Positions 32,286-32,394 of a stretch of 32,394 nucleotides of DNA are shown here, one piece after another (the first letter of the stretch is position 1; the number at the start of each line of letters is the position of its first letter). The translations under genes were made by a program, and so were the position numbers. Origin of the DNA: an uncultured Bacteroidales bacterium (lineage in GTDB: Bacteria > Bacteroidota > Bacteroidia > Bacteroidales > Bacteroidaceae). Location: contig CACYCZ010000119.1 of the NCBI GenBank assembly GCA_902773055.1, forward strand, positions 1-32,394. Reading direction: 5' to 3'. The notes beneath the pieces are model-generated. The model saw only the letters and a list, made by a program, of their open reading frames with translations. It was not told where the DNA came from and searched no databases.

Positions 32286-32394
32286 ATGAGAGTATTTCTA
32301 TCCATTCTGTTCCTGCTCTGCATTGTGAGCGTTCAGGCGTGGGACTTCTGTGCGCCCAACCAGGACGGGATAATGCTCTACTATAACCGCATCC
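32286..32394 (+). CDS. Secreted protein, N-terminal fragment (possibly BspA-type leucine-rich repeat)
   Basis: Only 36 codons lie in the window. They encode a signal peptide (MRVFLSILFLLCIVSVQA) and then WDFCAPNQDGIMLYYNRI. A short D-F...DG-x-x-x-YYN start straight after the signal is what I know from BspA-like leucine-rich-repeat proteins of Bacteroidales, but the fragment is too short to be sure. It lies 23 bases after the preceding secreted protein. Confidence 0.6.
   Translation, partial: MRVFLSILFLLCIVSVQAWDFCAPNQDGIMLYYNRI

Overview
The window reads as chromosomal DNA of a Bacteroidales bacterium (Bacteroidaceae/Prevotellaceae-like; no species can be named from sequence alone). The evidence is the recurring -7 promoter element TAnnTTTG, often with TTG about 20 bases upstream, and the gene families present: DUF4421, DUF2851, DUF4886, the long Bacteroidetes-type LepB, the FeoA-FeoB fusion with a small Cys-rich partner, and Sec lipoproteins. 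There is no transposase, phage gene, CRISPR array or other clear mobile element; most of the window is housekeeping and cell-envelope genes.

Layout. 1-579 (-): start of a secreted GH43 glycosidase running off the left edge. 756-827: tRNA-Arg(CCU), then (+) a lipoprotein HAD phosphatase and a 90-aa membrane protein. 2695-9634 (-): two transcription blocks, DUF2851/hotdog thioesterase/dprA and miaB/bcp/lipoprotein/DUF4421. 9769-13404 (+): lepB, a second S26 protein lacking the catalytic lysine, then NfeD and an SPFH/slipin protein, which together look like membrane-protein processing and membrane-domain organisation. 13889-15820 (+): DUF1846 protein and a PaaI/MenI-type thioesterase. 15822-20731 (-): an MscS channel, a MATE transporter and a DUF3737 beta-helix protein in tight array. 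21373-23603 (+): a secreted DUF4886 SGNH-like hydrolase and a Tat-signal Gfo/Idh/MocA oxidoreductase. 23702-26243 (-): FeoAB iron transporter and its small partner. 26515-27606 (+): mannose-1-phosphate guanylyltransferase. 27607-28699 (-): O-methyltransferase overlapping aroQ. 28758-29726 (+): xerD. 29853-31187 (-): secreted histidine phosphatase. 31702 to the end (+): two secreted proteins, the last truncated by the window edge.

The most unusual content is non-coding. Each of the three intergenic gaps longer than about 450 bases holds one four-unit array of a 21-bp quasi-palindromic repeat; long exact matches are shared between the copies, and two copies have related flanks, so they look like one dispersed element family. 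A second family, 8-bp tandem repeats around GGAATTAT/GGATTTAC, lies after the tRNA and between two convergent genes, where it forms a large inverted repeat. A perfect 25-bp inverted repeat without a T-tract follows xerD. Among proteins, the lysine-less signal peptidase paralogue and a lipoprotein that resembles helveticin J in layout deserve attention.
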